DNA of 64,000 bases, taken from the NCBI RefSeq assembly GCF_014650495.1, contig NZ_BMVB01000008.1:62001-126000 (forward strand), given 5' to 3'. The notes beneath the pieces were generated by a model. The model saw only the letters and a list, made by a program, of their open reading frames with translations. It was not told where the DNA came from and made no database searches. Position 1 is the stretch's first letter. Every line of letters begins with the position of its first letter. Below, piece by piece: positions 53,455 to 62,977 of this stretch. A program made the position numbers and the translations under genes. The DNA comes from Streptomyces cinnamoneus (lineage in GTDB: Bacteria; Actinomycetota; Actinomycetes; Streptomycetales; Streptomycetaceae).

Positions 53455-54993
53455 ATGGCGGACACCGTGCGGGAGATCGAGCGGAAGTACGAAGCCGGCG
53501 GCGATACCGGCGGCGCGGCCGGGCTCCCCGACCTGAGCGGAGCCCCGCCCGTCGCCCGCGTCGCCGACCGGGGCACGGTCGAACTGGACGCCGTCTACTA
53601 CGACACCGCCGACCACCGCCTCGCCGCAGCCGGCATCACCCTCCGCCGCCGCACCGGCGGCAGCGACGCCGGCTGGCACGTCAAGCTGCCCGTCGCCCCG
53701 GGGGTACGGGACGAGTTCCGCGCCCCGCTGAGCGCCGGCGTACCCCGCTCGCTGGCGTCCCTCGTCCGCTCCCGGACCCGCCGCGCCCCTCTGGTGCCGC
53801 TGATCCGCCTCGTCTCCCGCCGCGACGTGCGGCACCTGTTCGACGAGCAGGGCACGCTGCTGGCCGAGGCCAGCACGGACGAGGTCACGGCCACCCGGCT
53901 CACCGGCGGCGAGGGGAGCACCGCCTGGACCGAGGTCGAGGTCGAACTCGCCCAGGGCGGCGACCCGGCCCTGCTGGACGCCCTCGAACCACACCTGCGC
54001 GCGGCCGGGCTGCGCCCGTCGAAGGCACCGAGCAAGCTGGCGCGCGCCCTGGCCGAGACCGGCACGCACCTCCCCGAGCCCGGCAGCGGGCGGCGGCCCT
54101 CGTCCAAGGACGACGCCGGCCGGCACGTCCTGGCCTACGTGCGCGACCAGGTCGAAGCCATCGCGGCCCTCGACCCCGGCGCCCGCCGCGGCACCGAGGA
54201 CGCCGTCCACCAGATGCGCGTCGCCACCCGCCGGCTGCGCAGCGCCTTCCGCACCTTCGGCAAGGTCCTCGACCGCCGCGTCACCGACCCGCTCGGCGAG
54301 GAACTGAAATGGCTGGCCGGCGAGCTCGGCGTCGACCGCGACCGCGAGGTCCTCGTCGAGCGCCTGCGCGACCGCCTCGACGAACTGCCCCGCCCCCTGG
54401 TCCGCGGCCCCGTCCGCGCCCGCCTGCGCATCTGGTCCGGCCGCCGCCGCATCGAGACGCGCCGCCGGCTGACCGCCGTCCTCGACGGCGAGCGCTACCT
54501 CGCGCTCCTCGACGGCCTCGACGCCCTCCTCGCCGACCCGCCCCTGCGCCCCGCCGCCGCGCGCCCGGCGGCCCCCGTCCTCGCCAAGGCCGTCCTCGGC
54601 GACTACGCCCGCCTGGCCGCCCGCGTCGAGCACGCCCTCGCCACCGACCCCGGCACCGGGCGGGACACCGCCCTGCACGACGCCCGCAAGGCCGCCAAGC
54701 GCGTCCGCTACGCCGCGGAGGCGGCGGTGCCGGCCCTGGGCAAGCCGGCGAAGAAGTTCGCCCGGGAGATGAAGGCCGTCCAGAGCCTGCTCGGCGACCA
54801 CCAGGACAGCATCATGGCCCGCACCGCCCTCGCCGCGATCGCCGCCCAGGCGGCGCTGGCGGGGGAGTCCGCCTTCACCTTCGGTCTGCTCTACGGCCGG
54901 GAGGAACGGCAGGCGGAACGGGACGAGCGGGAGCTGCCGCAGGTGTGGGAACGGGCGTCGCAGGAGCGCTGGCGGGAGGGGCTGTCCGGCTGA
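53455..54993 (+). CDS. CYTH and CHAD domain protein
   Basis: A 512-aa protein. The N-terminal CYTH (triphosphate tunnel metalloenzyme) domain carries the ExExK motif Glu7-x-Glu9-x-Lys11 and alternating basic and acidic strand residues. The C-terminal CHAD domain (about residues 225-500) has conserved histidines in AVHQMRVATRRLR, FRTFGK and LHDARKAAKRVRY, which bind polyphosphate. CYTH-CHAD fusions act on or bind inorganic polyphosphate; the precise reaction here is unknown. It lies between rodA and the radical-SAM gene. Confidence 0.92.
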   Translation: MADTVREIERKYEAGGDTGGAAGLPDLSGAPPVARVADRGTVELDAVYYDTADHRLAAAGITLRRRTGGSDAGWHVKLPVAPGVRDEFRAPLSAGVPRSLASLVRSRTRRAPLVPLIRLVSRRDVRHLFDEQGTLLAEASTDEVTATRLTGGEGSTAWTEVEVELAQGGDPALLDALEPHLRAAGLRPSKAPSKLARALAETGTHLPEPGSGRRPSSKDDAGRHVLAYVRDQVEAIAALDPGARRGTEDAVHQMRVATRRLRSAFRTFGKVLDRRVTDPLGEELKWLAGELGVDRDREVLVERLRDRLDELPRPLVRGPVRARLRIWSGRRRIETRRRLTAVLDGERYLALLDGLDALLADPPLRPAAARPAAPVLAKAVLGDYARLAARVEHALATDPGTGRDTALHDARKAAKRVRYAAEAAVPALGKPAKKFAREMKAVQSLLGDHQDSIMARTALAAIAAQAALAGESAFTFGLLYGREERQAERDERELPQVWERASQERWREGLSG

Positions 54994-55064
54994 GCCGTCG
55001 GGGTTCCCCGGCGGGCACGTTACTCTTGAGGGTCACCCCTGCCCGCTCACGAGAGACATTCCGA

Positions 55065-56999
55065 ATGCCTGTCGAGTCGGTCGAGTCGGTCTTTCCGCGT
55101 CTCGAAGCCCTCCTCCCGCATGTACAGAAGCCCATCCAGTACGTCGGCGGAGAGCTGAACTCCACCGTCAAGCCCTGGGATGAGTGCGACGTCCGCTGGG
55201 CCCTCATGTACCCGGACGCCTACGAGGTCGGTCTGCCCAACCAGGGCGTCATGATCCTCTACGAGGTCCTCAACGAGCGCGAGGGCGTCCTCGCCGAGCG
55301 CACCTACAGCGTGTGGCCGGACCTCGAAGAGCTCATGCGCGAGCACAAGGTGCCGCAGTTCACCGTGGACAGCCATCGGCCGGTCGGCGCGTTCGACGTC
55401 TTCGGCCTGAGCTTCTCCACCGAGCTGGGCTACACCAACATGCTCACGGCGCTGGACCTCGCCGGCATCCCGATGGAGTCCAAGGACCGCGGCATCGACG
55501 ACCCGGTCGTCCTGGCCGGCGGCCACGCCGCGTTCAACCCCGAGCCCATCGCGGACTTCATCGACTGCGCGGTGATCGGCGACGGCGAGCAGGCGGTCCT
55601 GGAGATCACCGACATCATCCGGGCCTGGAAGGCCGAGGGCCGCCCCGGCGGCCGTGACGAGCTGCTGCTGCGCCTGGCGAAGACCGGCGGCGTGTACGTC
55701 CCGCGCTTCTACGACGTCGAGTACCTGCCCGACGGCCGCATCGCCCGCGTCGTCCCCAACCGCTCCGGCGTGCCGTGGCGCGTGTCCAAGCACACCGTCA
55801 TGGACCTCGACGAGTGGCCGTACCCGAAGCAGCCGCTGGTCCCGCTCGCGGAGACCGTGCACGAGCGGATGTCGGTGGAGATCTTCCGCGGCTGCACCCG
55901 CGGCTGCCGTTTCTGCCAGGCCGGCATGATCACGCGCCCCGTGCGGGAGCGAAGCATCACCGGCATCGGCGAGATGGTGGACAAGGGTCTGAAGGCCACC
56001 GGCTTCGAGGAGGTCGGCCTGCTGTCGCTGTCCTCCGCCGACCACACCGAGATCGGTGACATCGCCAAGGGCCTGGCCGACCGGTACGAAGAGGACAAGA
56101 TCGGCCTCTCCCTGCCGTCGACCCGCGTGGACGCGTTCAACGTCGACCTGGCGAACGAGCTGACTCGCAACGGCCGCCGTTCCGGTCTGACCTTCGCCCC
56201 CGAGGGCGGCTCCGAGCGCATGCGCAAGGTCATCAACAAGATGGTCTCGGAAGAGGACCTCATCCGGACCGTCTCCACCGCCTACGGCAACGGCTGGCGC
56301 CAGGTGAAGCTGTACTTCATGTGCGGCCTGCCCACCGAGACCGACGAGGACGTGCTGCAGATCGGCGACATGGCGGTCAACGTGATCGCCAAGGGCCGCG
56401 AGGTGTCGAAGTCCAACGACATCCGCTGCACCGTCTCCATCGGCGGCTTCGTGCCCAAGCCGCACACCCCCTTCCAGTGGGCGCCGCAGCTCTCCGCCGA
56501 GGAGACCGACGCCCGCCTGGAGAAGCTGCGCGACAAGATCCGCGGCGACAAGAAGTACGGGCGTTCGATCGGCTTCCGCTACCACGACGGCAAGCCCGGC
56601 ATCATCGAGGGCCTGCTCTCGCGCGGTGACCGCCGCGTGGGCGCGGTCATCCGCGCGGTCTACGAGGACGGCGGCCGCTTCGACGGCTGGCGCGAGCACT
56701 TCAGCTACGACCGCTGGATGAAGTGCGCCGAGCAGACGCTGCCGGAGCAGGGCGTGGACGTCCCCTGGTACACGACGCGCGAGCGCACGTACGAGGAGGT
56801 CCTGCCCTGGGACCACCTGGACTCCGGTCTGGACAAGGACTGGCTCTGGGAGGACTGGCAGGACGCCCTCGACGAGACCGAGGTCGAGGACTGCCGCTGG
56901 ACGCCGTGCTTCGATTGTGGCGTGTGTCCTCAGATGGACACCTCCATCCAGATCGGCCCGACGGGCAAGAAGCTGCTGCCCCTGTCGGTCGTCAAGTAA
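55065..56999 (+). CDS. TIGR03960-type B12-binding-like radical SAM protein
   Basis: A 644-aa radical SAM protein with an N-terminal B12-binding-like domain (residues about 40-190) and a radical SAM core whose [4Fe-4S] cluster is held by Cys277, Cys281 and Cys284 (GCTRGCRFC). The C-terminus adds CFDCGVC, possibly a second metal site. It matches the TIGR03960 family, which nearly always pairs with the protein encoded next (TIGR03936); in some bacteria the two are one protein. The reaction is unknown. A -10-like TACTCT lies at 55021-55026. The frame is open upstream over the CHAD gene, but ATG 55065 gives normal length. Confidence 0.93.
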   Translation: MPVESVESVFPRLEALLPHVQKPIQYVGGELNSTVKPWDECDVRWALMYPDAYEVGLPNQGVMILYEVLNEREGVLAERTYSVWPDLEELMREHKVPQFTVDSHRPVGAFDVFGLSFSTELGYTNMLTALDLAGIPMESKDRGIDDPVVLAGGHAAFNPEPIADFIDCAVIGDGEQAVLEITDIIRAWKAEGRPGGRDELLLRLAKTGGVYVPRFYDVEYLPDGRIARVVPNRSGVPWRVSKHTVMDLDEWPYPKQPLVPLAETVHERMSVEIFRGCTRGCRFCQAGMITRPVRERSITGIGEMVDKGLKATGFEEVGLLSLSSADHTEIGDIAKGLADRYEEDKIGLSLPSTRVDAFNVDLANELTRNGRRSGLTFAPEGGSERMRKVINKMVSEEDLIRTVSTAYGNGWRQVKLYFMCGLPTETDEDVLQIGDMAVNVIAKGREVSKSNDIRCTVSIGGFVPKPHTPFQWAPQLSAEETDARLEKLRDKIRGDKKYGRSIGFRYHDGKPGIIEGLLSRGDRRVGAVIRAVYEDGGRFDGWREHFSYDRWMKCAEQTLPEQGVDVPWYTTRERTYEEVLPWDHLDSGLDKDWLWEDWQDALDETEVEDCRWTPCFDCGVCPQMDTSIQIGPTGKKLLPLSVVK

Positions 57000-57027
57000 C
57001 ACACGCATGAAGTAGTACGCGCATGCG

Positions 57028-57062
57028 AACGAGGGCCCTGCCGGATCGGTGGGGCCCTCGTT
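57028..57062 (+). terminator. Terminator or attenuator between the radical-SAM pair
   Basis: An 11-bp perfect stem (57028-57038 with 57052-57062) with a 13-nt loop lies between the two genes. It may reduce read-through so that the second gene relies partly on its own promoter. Confidence 0.65.
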
Positions 57063-57113
57063 GCACGTACTCTAGGTAGCAGAACGACCGCACTCACGAG
57101 GGACTGAGACAAA

Positions 57114-57932
57114 CTGGGCAAGCGACAGCCCGAAGGCCCGCCGCCCGCACCCGCGGTGCAGCGCATTCGCCTGCGCTACACCAAGCGCGGCCGCCTCCGG
57201 TTCACCAGCCACCGCGATTTCCAGCGCGCCTTCGAGCGGGCGCTGCGCCGCGCCGAGGTGCCCATGGCGTACTCGGCGGGCTTCACCCCGCACCCCAAGG
57301 TCTCCTACGCCAATGCCGCCCCCACTGGCACGGGCAGTGAGGCCGAGTACCTGGAGATCCAGCTCGCCGAGACCCGCGACCCCGCCGTGCTGCGGGCGCT
57401 GCTCGACGAGTCGCTGCCGGACGGGCTCGACATCACCGACGCCGTCGAGGCGCACACCTCGTCGTTCGCCGACCGGCTGCAGGCTTCCGTGTGGGAGCTG
57501 CGACTGGAGGGCGTCGAGCTCGCGGACGCCGAGAAGGCCGTCGCGGCCTTCATGGCGGCCGAGGAGGTCGAGGTCCAGCGCCGCACCAAGAACGGGATGC
57601 GAACCTTCGACGCCCGGGGAGCGGTGACCCGACTGGAGGCGCTCCCGGCTCCGGCCGATAGGCCCGGCGACGGTGCCTGTGCGATACTGCGGCTGGTTGT
57701 TCGGCATTTGACACCTGCCGTGCGACCCGACGACGTCCTGTCCGGTCTCCGCGCTACGGCCGACCTGGCGCCGCCGGTCCCCGCTGCGGTGACCAGGCTG
57801 GCGCAGGGGCTGCTCGATGAGGAGTCCGGCACGGTGACCGACCCGCTCGCGCCCGACCGCGACGCCGCCCCGGCCCCCCCAACGGCCGCCGGGCCGAGCG
57901 CCGCGCAGCAGGTGCCGGAAGGTTCCGCGTAA
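57114..57932 (+). CDS. TIGR03936/DUF2344 family radical-SAM-associated protein
   Basis: A 272-aa protein if translated from CTG 57114, or 258 aa from GTG 57156. The core begins QRIRLRYTKRGRLRFTSHRD and includes PMAYSAGFTPHPKVSYA, the family signature. It is the partner of the preceding radical SAM protein; the joint function is unknown. The upstream start is favoured because GAGGGA lies 10 nt before CTG, the GTG has no ribosome site, and the extra GKRQPEGPPPAPAV residues are, as I recall, conserved in streptomycete homologues. An in-frame TGA sits at 57105-57107, so no earlier start is possible. Confidence 0.85.
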   Translation: MGKRQPEGPPPAPAVQRIRLRYTKRGRLRFTSHRDFQRAFERALRRAEVPMAYSAGFTPHPKVSYANAAPTGTGSEAEYLEIQLAETRDPAVLRALLDESLPDGLDITDAVEAHTSSFADRLQASVWELRLEGVELADAEKAVAAFMAAEEVEVQRRTKNGMRTFDARGAVTRLEALPAPADRPGDGACAILRLVVRHLTPAVRPDDVLSGLRATADLAPPVPAAVTRLAQGLLDEESGTVTDPLAPDRDAAPAPPTAAGPSAAQQVPEGSA

Positions 57933-58155
57933 GGACGGCCGTCGAAGCGCCGCCGGTCCACCAGGGAGCCACCCGGTGCGGCAGGCGCACTGACCAGGAG
58001 ACTTTCGCCGGTGCCGATGAGCTTCGGAGCCGGCGAGCGAGACGACAGCTCCCGTGCGGCGACCGCGCCCCGGACGGCGGTACCGCGCTCATCACGCGGA
58101 CCGGCGGGTCGGACCACGACGCGGCGCCCGGGAGCGTGACGGGAGAACCGCCCGC

Positions 58156-61100
58156 ATGCTCGAATCCATTGAGCCCACCGAGGCCGGGTCTGCGCAGAGC
58201 GCAGCCGGCAACAACACCGACGCTTCGCCCAGCGACACGCTGCCCCCGCGGCGCCGTCGCCGGGCCGCGTCCCGTCCGGCGGGCCCGCCCGCCGGGGAAG
58301 CGGCCGTGACGGCCGCCGAGGCGTCCTCCGAGGGCGCCGCCGAGGCTCCGGCCGCGCCGGAGACCCCGGCCCGTCCGCGCCGCCGGGCCACCCGCAAGAC
58401 GGCGGCCGCGCCGGTCGCCGCCGAGACCACCGAAGCGGTGGCCGAGCCCGCCGGCGAGACGGCCGAGGCCGAGAAGCCCGCCCGTACCCGTCGCCGCGCC
58501 ACGCGCAAGACTGCGGCCCCCGAGCCCGAGGCCGCCCCGGCCGTCGTGGAGGCCGTCGCCGAGGAGCCGGCTGCCGAGGAGGCCCCCGCGGCCCGTCCGC
58601 GCCGCCGCGCCACCCGTAAGGCGTCGGCCCCCGCCGGTGCTCCGCAGGCTGCCGAGGCCCCCGAGGCCGCTCCGGCCGTCGTGGAGCCCGTTGCCGAGGA
58701 GCCCGCCGTCGAGGAGGCTCCGGTCGCCGAGGCCGCTCCCGCCCGTCCGCGTCGTCGTGCCACGCGTCGTGCGTCGGCTCCGGCCGGTGCGCCGCAGGCC
58801 GCCGAGAGCGCTCCCGAGGTCGTGGAGACCGCGGCCGCCGTCGAGGCCCCCGAGGTGCTCGCGGAGGAGGCTCCGGTCGCCGAGGCCGCTCCCGCCCGTC
58901 CGCGTCGTCGTGCCACGCGTCGTGCGTCGGCTCCGGCCGGTGCGCCGCAGGCCGCCGAGAGCGCTCCCGAGGTCGTGGAGACCGCGGCCGCCGTCGAGGC
59001 CCCCGAGGTGCTCGCGGAGGAGGCCCCGGTCGCCGAGGCCGCCCCCGCCCGTACCCGTCGCCGCGCCACCCGCCGTGCGTCCGCCCCTGCTGGCGCGCCG
59101 CAGGCCGCGGAGACGGTCGAGCCGGTCGTCGAGGCCGCGCCGGCCGTCGTGGAGGCCGTTGCCGAGGAGCCGGCCGTCGAGGAGGCCCCGGTCGCCGAGG
59201 CCGCTCCCGCCCGTACGCGTCGCCGCGCCACCCGCCGCGCGTCCGCTCCCGCCGGTGCTCCGCAGGCTGCCGAGGCCCCCGAGGCCGCTCCGGCCGTCGT
59301 GGAGCCCGTTGTCGAGGAGCCCGCCGTCGAGGAGGCTCCGGTCGCCGAGGCTGCTCCCGCCCGTCCGCGTCGTCGTGCCACCCGTCGTGCTTCGGCTCCG
59401 GCTGGTGCTCCGCAGGCCGCCGAGGCCGTCGAGCCCGCCGCCGAGCCTGCCGAGCCCGCCGCCGAGCCGGTGCGTGCCCGCCGTACGCGCCGCCGCGCCG
59501 CGGAGCCCGTCGCCGAGGTGGAGCAGGCCCCCGCAGCCGAGGCGGAGGCTCCCGCCCGGGGCCGTCGCCGGGCCGTGCGTCCGCCGACCGCCGTGTTCCA
59601 GGCGCCCGTGTTCACCGAGCCGATGTTCCAGACGCCGGAGACGGCCGCTGCCGCCGCCGCTGCCGCCGCCGAGGAGGTGCGCGAGGAGGAGCCGGAGCCG
59701 GAGCCGGAGCAGGAGCCCGTCGCCGAGGTCGCGCAGCCCGCCGCCGGTGGCCGTCGTCGCCGCCGTCGCCGGGGCGAGGCCGCCGAGGCCGTCGAGACCG
59801 CCCCCGTGGCGGAGGAGGCCGAGGAGGAGCCGGAGGCCGCCGAGGAGACCGGCGCCTACGAGGCCGGCGAGGAGGAGGACGAGCAGGGCGAGCGTCCCTC
59901 GCGCCGTCGCCGCCGCGGTGGCCGCCGTCGCCGTCGGGGCGAGGCCGCCGAGGCCGAGGGCGTCGAGGAGGAGGCCGAGGAGGCCGCCGCCGAGACCGCG
60001 CCCGCCGAGGAGGAGGCCGAGGAGGACGAGGAGGCCGGTGCCTTCACGTCCGCCGGCAGCCGCCGCCGTCGCCGTCGCCGTCGCCGCAGCGGCGAGGCGC
60101 TGGAGACCGAGCCGGGTGCGGACGAGCCGGAGCGCACGGTCGTCAAGGTCCGCGAGCCGCGTGAGCGTGCCGCGCGCACCGAGGGCGGCACGGGCTTCGA
60201 CGAGGTCCAGTCCATCAAGGGCTCGACCCGCATGGAGGCCAAGAAGCAGCGCCGCCGCGAGGGCCGCGAGCAGGGCCGCCGCCGGGTGCCGATCATCACC
60301 GAGGCCGAGTTCCTGGCGCGCCGCGAGGCCGTCGAGCGCGTGATGGTCGTCCGCCAGAACGGCGACCGCACCCAGATCGGCGTGCTGGAGGACAACGTCC
60401 TCGTCGAGCACTTCGTCAACAAGGAGCAGGCCACCAGCTACGTCGGCAACGTCTACCTGGGCAAGGTCCAGAACGTCCTGCCGTCGATGGAGGCCGCGTT
60501 CGTCGACATCGGCAAGGGCCGCAACGCCGTGCTGTACGCCGGCGAGGTCAACTTCGAGGCGCTCGGCATGGGCAACGGCCCGCGTCGCATCGAGACCGCG
60601 CTGAAGTCCGGCCAGTCCGTGCTCGTGCAGGTCACCAAGGACCCGATCGGTCACAAGGGCGCCCGCCTGACCAGCCAGGTCTCGCTGCCCGGCCGCTACC
60701 TGGTCTACGTGCCCGAGGGCTCGATGACCGGCATCAGCCGCAAGCTGCCCGACACCGAGCGCGCGCGCCTGAAGCAGATCCTCAAGAAGATCGTCCCCGA
60801 GGACGCGGGCGTCATCGTGCGCACCGCCGCCGAGGGGGCGAGCGAGGACGAGCTGCGCCGTGACGTGGAGCGCCTGCAGGCGCAGTGGGAAGAGATCCAG
60901 AAGAAGTCGAAGCAGATCTCGACGAGCTCGCCGAGCCTGCTGTACGGCGAGCCGGACATGACCGTCCGCGTCGTGCGCGACATCTTCAACGAGGACTTCT
61001 CGAAGGTCATCGTCAGCGGTGACGGTGCCTGGGAGACCATCCACGGCTACGTCTCGCACGTCGCGCCCGACCTGGCCGACCGCCTGCAGAAGTGGACGTC

Positions 61101-62394
61101 GGACGTCGACGTCTTCGCCACGTACCGGATCGACGAGCAGCTGATGAAGGCGCTGGACCGCAAGGTCTGGCTGCCGAGCGGCGGTTCGCTCGTCATCGAC
61201 CGGACCGAGGCGATGGTCGTCGTCGACGTCAACACCGGCAAGTTCACCGGCCAGGGCGGCAACCTGGAGGAGACGGTCACCAGGAACAACCTGGAGGCGG
61301 CCGAGGAGATCGTGCGTCAGCTGCGGCTGCGCGACCTCGGCGGCATCATCGTGATCGACTTCATCGACATGGTGCTGGAGTCCAACCGGGACCTGGTGCT
61401 GCGGCGCCTGCTGGAGTGCCTGGGCCGCGACCGCACCAAGCACCAGGTCGCCGAGGTGACGTCGCTGGGTCTGGTCCAGATGACCCGCAAGCGCGTCGGC
61501 CAGGGCCTGCTGGAGTCGTTCTCCGAGTCCTGCGTCCACTGCAACGGCCGCGGCGTGATCGTCCACATGGACCAGCCGGCGACCGTCGGTGGCGGCGGCG
61601 GTGGCGGCGGCAAGCGCGGCAAGAAGAAGGGCAAGGGTGCCGAGGCCCCCGAGCCCGCCGCGGTGACCGCCGAGGTCCCCGTGGAGGAGGCCGCCGAGGC
61701 CGAGGCCGAGGCGCCGGAGCTGGAGCCCGTCGCGGTGACCGAGGCGGAGCTGCAGCCGGCCCTCGACACGGCCGACGACTGGTACGGCAGCGCCGCCGAG
61801 GCCGAGGCCGCGGCCGCCCGCCGTGGTGGCCGTACGCGTCGCCGGGCGACCCGCAGGGCGTCCGCTCCGGCGGGTGCGCCGAAGGCGGCGGAGCCGGTGG
61901 AGCCGACGGCCGTGGTGGAGGTGGCCCCGGTCGAGCCGGCCCCGGCTCCCGACCTGGTCGCCCAGCCGGAGGTCGCCGAGCCGGTGGCCGAGGCCGTCCA
62001 GACGCCCGAGACCGCCGCTCCGGCGCGTCCCCGGCGCCGGGCCACCCGCAGGGTGTCCGCCCCGGCGGGCTCGCCGACGGCGGCCGAGGAGGCCGTGGTG
62101 GTCGTCAGCGCACCGCCGGCGCCCGTCGAGGAGCCCGTGGTGATGGCCGAGGCCGACGTCGAGGTCATGACGGAGGAGGCCGTCGAGGCCGCTCCGGCGA
62201 AGAAGACGGCCCGGAAGACGGCGGCCAAGAAGGCGCCGGCGAAGAAGGCGACGGCCAAGAAGGCGGCGGCGAAGAAGACCACCACCGCCAAGAAGACGAC
62301 GGCGACGAAGAAGGCGGCCACCAAGACGGCCGCCAAGAAGGCGCCGGCGAAGAAGACGGCGAAGAAGGCCGCGGCGTCCTCCACGGAGGACTGA
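58156..62394 (+). CDS. rne: RNase E/G family endoribonuclease with long repetitive N-terminal arm
   Basis: A 1412-aa RNase E homologue that starts mRNA decay and processes rRNA. Residues 1-690 are an Ala/Pro/Arg/Glu arm with repeats of RRRATRRASAPAGAPQAAE. The catalytic core follows: an S1-like domain from about 730, Asp1024 (VVVDVNTGK) and Asp1068 (VIDFIDM), which match the Mg-binding Asp303 and Asp346 of E. coli RNase E, and the zinc link Cys1126/Cys1129. The C-terminus has another Arg-rich repeat and a Lys/Ala/Thr tail. Arms on both sides of the core are normal for Streptomyces. The ATG at 58156 has a GGGAGA site. Confidence 0.95.
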   Translation: MLESIEPTEAGSAQSAAGNNTDASPSDTLPPRRRRRAASRPAGPPAGEAAVTAAEASSEGAAEAPAAPETPARPRRRATRKTAAAPVAAETTEAVAEPAGETAEAEKPARTRRRATRKTAAPEPEAAPAVVEAVAEEPAAEEAPAARPRRRATRKASAPAGAPQAAEAPEAAPAVVEPVAEEPAVEEAPVAEAAPARPRRRATRRASAPAGAPQAAESAPEVVETAAAVEAPEVLAEEAPVAEAAPARPRRRATRRASAPAGAPQAAESAPEVVETAAAVEAPEVLAEEAPVAEAAPARTRRRATRRASAPAGAPQAAETVEPVVEAAPAVVEAVAEEPAVEEAPVAEAAPARTRRRATRRASAPAGAPQAAEAPEAAPAVVEPVVEEPAVEEAPVAEAAPARPRRRATRRASAPAGAPQAAEAVEPAAEPAEPAAEPVRARRTRRRAAEPVAEVEQAPAAEAEAPARGRRRAVRPPTAVFQAPVFTEPMFQTPETAAAAAAAAAEEVREEEPEPEPEQEPVAEVAQPAAGGRRRRRRRGEAAEAVETAPVAEEAEEEPEAAEETGAYEAGEEEDEQGERPSRRRRRGGRRRRRGEAAEAEGVEEEAEEAAAETAPAEEEAEEDEEAGAFTSAGSRRRRRRRRRSGEALETEPGADEPERTVVKVREPRERAARTEGGTGFDEVQSIKGSTRMEAKKQRRREGREQGRRRVPIITEAEFLARREAVERVMVVRQNGDRTQIGVLEDNVLVEHFVNKEQATSYVGNVYLGKVQNVLPSMEAAFVDIGKGRNAVLYAGEVNFEALGMGNGPRRIETALKSGQSVLVQVTKDPIGHKGARLTSQVSLPGRYLVYVPEGSMTGISRKLPDTERARLKQILKKIVPEDAGVIVRTAAEGASEDELRRDVERLQAQWEEIQKKSKQISTSSPSLLYGEPDMTVRVVRDIFNEDFSKVIVSGDGAWETIHGYVSHVAPDLADRLQKWTSDVDVFATYRIDEQLMKALDRKVWLPSGGSLVIDRTEAMVVVDVNTGKFTGQGGNLEETVTRNNLEAAEEIVRQLRLRDLGGIIVIDFIDMVLESNRDLVLRRLLECLGRDRTKHQVAEVTSLGLVQMTRKRVGQGLLESFSESCVHCNGRGVIVHMDQPATVGGGGGGGGKRGKKKGKGAEAPEPAAVTAEVPVEEAAEAEAEAPELEPVAVTEAELQPALDTADDWYGSAAEAEAAAARRGGRTRRRATRRASAPAGAPKAAEPVEPTAVVEVAPVEPAPAPDLVAQPEVAEPVAEAVQTPETAAPARPRRRATRRVSAPAGSPTAAEEAVVVVSAPPAPVEEPVVMAEADVEVMTEEAVEAAPAKKTARKTAAKKAPAKKATAKKAAAKKTTTAKKTTATKKAATKTAAKKAPAKKTAKKAAASSTED
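58711..59016 (+). repeat. Perfect 153-bp tandem duplication inside rne
   Basis: Positions 58711-58863 and 58864-59016 read the same throughout. Each encodes 51 residues of the N-terminal arm (one RRRATRRASAPAGAPQAAE unit plus the acidic spacer). More diverged copies lie on both sides. Confidence 0.85.
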
Positions 62395-62419
62395 CCGGCG
62401 CTTCGCCCGGGTCCCGGAC

Positions 62420-62451
62420 GCCGGGCGGGCTGGACACCCAGCTCGTCCGGC
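62420..62451 (+). terminator. Terminator after rne
   Basis: A 14-bp stem with two G-U pairs (62420-62433 with 62438-62451) and a 4-nt loop ends just 10 bp before the rplU promoter. Confidence 0.75.
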
Positions 62452-62461
62452 GGGGCCCGGT

Positions 62462-62490
62462 TTGACCCCCTGGTCAAGGCCCCGTAACCT
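62462..62490 (+). promoter_or_regulatory. rplU-rpmA promoter
   Basis: TTGACC (62462-62467) and TAACCT (62485-62490) are spaced by 17 bp, a near-consensus housekeeping promoter. It would start transcription near 62497, leaving a leader of about 145 nt. Confidence 0.75.
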
Positions 62491-62496
62491 TGACCG

Positions 62497-62642
62497 TCGG
62501 CGTCTGTGTGGCGCCACACCACTGAGCAAACACCTCCCGGTCCGCCGGGAGAGGCCGCTCGTCCATTCGGACAGTCACGGGCTTTCGCCCGTGCGAGCGG
62601 CTGGCATCAGCGGTCCCGTTTACTAGCGAGAGTGAGATCCGC
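62497..62642 (+). promoter_or_regulatory. Structured 5' leader of rplU (candidate L21 autoregulatory leader)
   Basis: The leader contains two perfect 7-bp hairpins with 4-nt loops (62534-62551 and 62576-62593) ahead of the ribosome site. L21 operons in several bacteria carry autoregulatory leaders; whether this one does is unproved. Confidence 0.45.
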
Positions 62643-62963
62643 GTGTACGCAGTCGTGCGTAGCGGTGGTCGCCAGCACAAGGTTGCTGTCGGCGACATCG
62701 TCGAGGTTGACAAGATTTCCGACGGCAAGGTGGGCGACTCGGTCGAGCTCTCCACGCTGCTCGTGGTCGACGGCGAGTCCGTCACCAGCGACCCGTGGGT
62801 CCTGGCGGGCATCAAGGTCCAGGCCGAGATCGTGGACCACCACAAGGGTGCCAAGATCGACATCCTGAAGTACAAGAACAAGACCGGCTACCGCAAGCGC
62901 ATCGGTCACCGCCAGCAGTACACCGCGGTCAAGATCGTCGCTATCCCGACGGCTGCGAAGTAA
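62643..62963 (+). CDS. rplU: 50S ribosomal protein L21
   Basis: A 106-aa ribosomal protein L21 with the start [21 protein letters not shown] (residues 2-22, truncated here in meaning to the first half) and the C-terminal [14 protein letters not shown] that bind 23S rRNA. The GTG at 62643 follows GAGAGTGAGA. rpmA begins 14 bp after the stop, the standard L21-L27 pair. Confidence 0.97.
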   Translation: MYAVVRSGGRQHKVAVGDIVEVDKISDGKVGDSVELSTLLVVDGESVTSDPWVLAGIKVQAEIVDHHKGAKIDILKYKNKTGYRKRIGHRQQYTAVKIVAIPTAAK

Positions 62964-62977
62964 GGGACTGAGGAGAC

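Noticed and set aside
57754..62529. Long minus-strand open frame opposite rne
   Set aside because: Arg/Leu/Gly low-complexity sequence with no motif. The plus strand carries the RNase E catalytic residues.
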